Positions 14,745 through 16,360 of a stretch of DNA of 16,360 nt are shown one piece after another. Numbering within the stretch: position 1 is the first letter of the stretch; every line of letters starts with the position of its first letter. The notes below the pieces were generated by a model. That model saw only the letters and a list, made by a program, of their open reading frames with translations, did no database searches and was not told the DNA's origin. The DNA is taken from NCBI GenBank assembly GCA_946479395.1, contig CAMLFV010000040.1, positions 1 through 16,360 of the forward strand. The letters run 5' to 3'. The position numbers and the translations under genes are program-made. Origin of the DNA: an uncultured Flavobacterium sp. (GTDB lineage Bacteria > Bacteroidota > Bacteroidia > Flavobacteriales > Flavobacteriaceae).

Positions 14745-15275
14745 TTATTTTATTTGATAAACTTCGCCTAAATTTCTGCCTTGCTTGTTATAATCTAATC
14801 CGTAACCTACAATAAACTTATTTTCGATACTAAAACCTATGTATTTAATATCAATGTCTTGTTTGTAAGCTTCGGGTTTAAAAAACAAGGTTGCTGTGTT
14901 TATGCTTTTTACCTTAAATCTGTTTACTAAATTGAACAGCGCCGCAATGGTGTTGCCGGTATCAACAATATCTTCTACAATAACAACGTGCTTATTTGTT
15001 AAATCAATATCCAACCCTAAAAGTTCGGTTACGTTGCCCGTAGTTTCGGTACCGTTGTACGATGCCATTTTTATAAATGAAATTTCTGCAGCACTGGTAT
15101 ACTGTTTCATTAAGTCGGCAGCAAAAATGAACGCGCCGTTTAAAACCACTAAAAAAACAGGAACTTCGTTTTGGTAATCATTCAATAAATCTTTTGCCAA
15201 ACGCTGTACTTCCGCATTAATTTCTAATGCCGAAAGGTAGGGTACAAAGGTTTTATCTAAGACTTGAATTTCCAT
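14745..15275 (-). CDS. hpt: Hypoxanthine phosphoribosyltransferase
   Basis: 176 residues, normal for the family. It salvages hypoxanthine (and guanine) with PRPP to give IMP/GMP in the cytosol. The type I PRTase signature VVIVEDIVDTGNT is at about 97-109. The PPi-loop region VVLNGAFIFAADL is near 43-55, the flexible-loop region (FIKMASYNGTETTGNV) near 67-83, and the base-binding end IENKFIVGYGLDYNKQGRNL near 150-169. It is the first gene of the hpt-adk unit with a good promoter just upstream. The shared purine theme of hpt and adk explains the pairing, which is common in flavobacteria. Confidence 0.96.
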   Translation of the reverse strand: MEIQVLDKTFVPYLSALEINAEVQRLAKDLLNDYQNEVPVFLVVLNGAFIFAADLMKQYTSAAEISFIKMASYNGTETTGNVTELLGLDIDLTNKHVVIVEDIVDTGNTIAALFNLVNRFKVKSINTATLFFKPEAYKQDIDIKYIGFSIENKFIVGYGLDYNKQGRNLGEVYQIK

Positions 15276-15291
15276 ATTTATTTTAACCCTG

Positions 15292-15321
15292 CAAATATAC
15301 GAATACGTGTACTTTAATTAA
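15292..15321 (-). promoter_or_regulatory. Putative promoter of hpt-adk
   Basis: On the minus strand: TTA (15321-15319), a 19-base spacer and a perfect TATATTTG -7 box (15299-15292). The predicted leader is about 13 bases to the ATG at 15275. It has the same element pair and spacing as the promoter at 1823-1852. Confidence 0.55.
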
Positions 15322-15337
15322 AAGTTTATTCGCAGTT

Positions 15338-15367
15338 TTGCCAAATATATTTTTATTTTTATCTTAA
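15338..15367 (+). promoter_or_regulatory. Putative promoter of the 15390 gene
   Basis: TTG (15338-15340), a 19-base spacer and TATCTTAA (15360-15367), two mismatches in the last two bases of TAnnTTTG. The predicted leader is about 19 bases. It is back to back with the hpt promoter in the 114-base divergent region. Confidence 0.4.
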
Positions 15368-15389
15368 TTTTTGTTTTTAATAATTTTAT

Positions 15390-15935
15390 ATGGATGTAAT
15401 TACCTATTTCTCAACACATCACCACAACTTAAGTACACCAAGCCGAACGTTGGCTATGAATCATATTCTGGATCAGGGCATTTTGGCAGATGATTTTATC
15501 GAAGTAATTTATTTTGTTGATGAAAAGCAGAAAATTGTGCTGTATCATGCATTGGATATGCTGGTGGAACGCCATATTGATTATTTGAACGATCATTTGG
15601 ATCTGTATCTGGAAAAAGCGTTGAACGAAACCCATGAATCTACCAAACGCTGTGTTTCCCGAACGATATTCCATCAATTAAAAAACAATAAAAACCTTTA
15701 CAATAAAGACCAAAAACAACAGATTGTGCACACGATGTTCGATTGGATTATTCTACCATCGGCAGTGGCAACACGGGTAAACGCTATACATATCCTGTAT
15801 TTTTTGGTCGATCAAGAAGAATGGATTAAAGAACAATTAATTGCACTTATCGAGCAAAATTTACTGTTGCAAGAACCATCTTTTTTAAGTCGCGGTAGGA
15901 AAATATTGAAACTGCTGCATAAGCAAAAATCTTAA
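15390..15935 (+). CDS. Uncharacterised all-helical cytosolic protein
   Basis: 181 residues, no signal peptide or membrane segment. The sequence is almost entirely helical with repeated amphipathic units of 35-40 residues (ADDFIEVIYFVDEKQKIVLY, LNDHLDLYLEKALNE, THESTKRCVSRTIFHQL, ATRVNAIHILYFLVDQ, EEWIKEQLIALIEQNLLLQ), similar to an HEAT/ARM-like solenoid. It carries HHH near the start (STHHHNL) and one cysteine. The C-terminus is basic (SRGRKILKLLHKQKS). Comparable HEAT-like small proteins occur as unnamed neighbours of purine genes in flavobacteria as far as I recall, but I know of no function. It is divergent from hpt with its own promoter. Base composition is slightly less AT-rich than its neighbours. 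The gene is real; the function is unknown, with protein binding the most likely general role. Confidence 0.8.
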   Translation: MDVITYFSTHHHNLSTPSRTLAMNHILDQGILADDFIEVIYFVDEKQKIVLYHALDMLVERHIDYLNDHLDLYLEKALNETHESTKRCVSRTIFHQLKNNKNLYNKDQKQQIVHTMFDWIILPSAVATRVNAIHILYFLVDQEEWIKEQLIALIEQNLLLQEPSFLSRGRKILKLLHKQKS

Positions 15936-15942
15936 GCTTAAA

Positions 15943-15970
15943 AACAAAAAAAACTTGTTGTTAAACAAGT
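15943..15970 (-). terminator. Terminator of the T9SS-exported protein gene
   Basis: ACTTGTT (15953-15959) / AACAAGT (15964-15970), a 7-bp stem with a 4-base loop. On the minus strand it is followed by TTTTTTTTGTTTTT. It lies 28 bases after the stop at 15999. It has no T-run in the plus direction, so it serves the plus-strand gene poorly. Confidence 0.8.
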
Positions 15971-15998
15971 ACAATCAACATAAAAAATAAGTAAGAGT

Positions 15999-16360
15999 TT
16001 ATTTCTTTACCACTTTCTTAACAGCTGTACCTTCGGTGGTTTCAATGTGTAGTAAATAAGTACCTGCGGAAAGATTCTCTACATTTAGTGTATGTTCTTT
16101 TTCAAAGTTCCCCTTTTGCTCTTTTATTGTTTTACCATTAACATCATAAACTGTTAACTCTGTTATAGTAATATTCTCACTATTGGTTATAGTAAGCATA
16201 TTGGTTACCGGGTTAGGGTAGATATTAAATTTCGAGGACAGTACAGTATCTACACTTGCACTAGGTATCATACTTACAGCAGAAACACTAATATTATCAT
16301 ATTTATACACAGATTGATTATAGGGTGCTGTGCCTGTCATTGACGTGAGGTGAAAAGATG
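15999..16360 (-). CDS. T9SS type A sorting-domain protein, C-terminal end only
   Basis: Partial: the frame is open through the right edge (IFHLTSMTGTAPYNQ...), so the Met at 16340 is internal rather than the start. The last 75 or so residues are a canonical type IX secretion C-terminal domain (Por_Secre_tail): KFNIYPNPVTNMLTI, then TELTVYDVNGKTIKEQ, then LNVENLSAGTYLLHIET, and a basic end AVKKVVKK. In Bacteroidota this domain routes proteins through the outer membrane, after which it is cleaved off. The residues ahead of it (YKYDNISVSAVS) resemble the last strand of a beta-sandwich cargo domain, but the cargo (enzyme or adhesin) is outside the window. Its presence implies a T9SS elsewhere in the genome. 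Confidence 0.93.
   Translation of the reverse strand, partial: SFHLTSMTGTAPYNQSVYKYDNISVSAVSMIPSASVDTVLSSKFNIYPNPVTNMLTITNSENITITELTVYDVNGKTIKEQKGNFEKEHTLNVENLSAGTYLLHIETTEGTAVKKVVKK

Noticed and set aside
16338..16340. Start codon of a 113-residue protein at the right edge
   Set aside because: The frame stays open upstream to the end of the window, and a lone sorting domain without a signal peptide or cargo would make no sense; it is the end of a larger gene.

Overview
The window looks like a chromosomal stretch of a low-GC member of the Bacteroidota, most likely Flavobacteriaceae (Flavobacterium/Myroides-like). The grounds are an AT-rich sequence, no strong Shine-Dalgarno sites, promoters of the Bacteroidota type (TTG or TTA, 19 bases, TAnnTTTG), a type IX secretion C-terminal sorting domain, an S46 dipeptidyl-peptidase, many SpII lipoproteins, a TPR histidine kinase with a LuxR-type regulator, and the housekeeping genes hpt, adk and obgE close together. 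No rRNA, tRNA, CRISPR array, transposase or phage gene was seen.

Layout. 1-1819 (minus): a two-gene operon of uncharacterised envelope proteins, a TIM-barrel-like lipoprotein followed with overlap by a 'CAGG' protein cut by the window edge. 1924-3756: three small uncharacterised secreted proteins or lipoproteins. 3763-3795: a strong hairpin terminator. 3819-5916 (minus): an S46 dipeptidyl-peptidase with all catalytic residues but broken by a frameshift near 4375-4383. 5917-6239: gene-free. 6240-7302 (plus): a lipoprotein and a BON-LysM protein (YgaU/Kbp type), each with its own terminator. 7344-7838 (minus): a staphylococcal-nuclease-like lipoprotein interrupted by an in-frame TGA. 8030-10649 (minus): a two-component operon, TPR sensor kinase then response regulator. 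10841-11542 (minus): an outer-membrane beta-barrel protein. 11618-15275 (minus): hpt, adk, a DUF21/CBS (CNNM/HlyC) membrane protein and obgE, with a dispersed palindromic repeat between the last two and a long hairpin between adk and the membrane protein. 15390-15935 (plus): an uncharacterised helical protein divergent from hpt. 15999-16360 (minus): the end of a T9SS-exported protein.

How the genes fit together. hpt and adk (9-base gap, one promoter) serve purine salvage and nucleotide balance, and ObgE is a ribosome-assembly GTPase. The kinase and regulator form a self-contained signalling unit. The rest is mostly cell-envelope material. The most notable point is that two exported degradative enzymes, the S46 peptidase and the nuclease, lie within 4 kb and are each interrupted by one lesion while the remaining sequence is well preserved. 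That suggests recent gene decay or, less likely, two assembly errors. I did not find a clear new multi-gene system. The best uncharacterised candidate is the overlapping lipoprotein pair at 1-1819.
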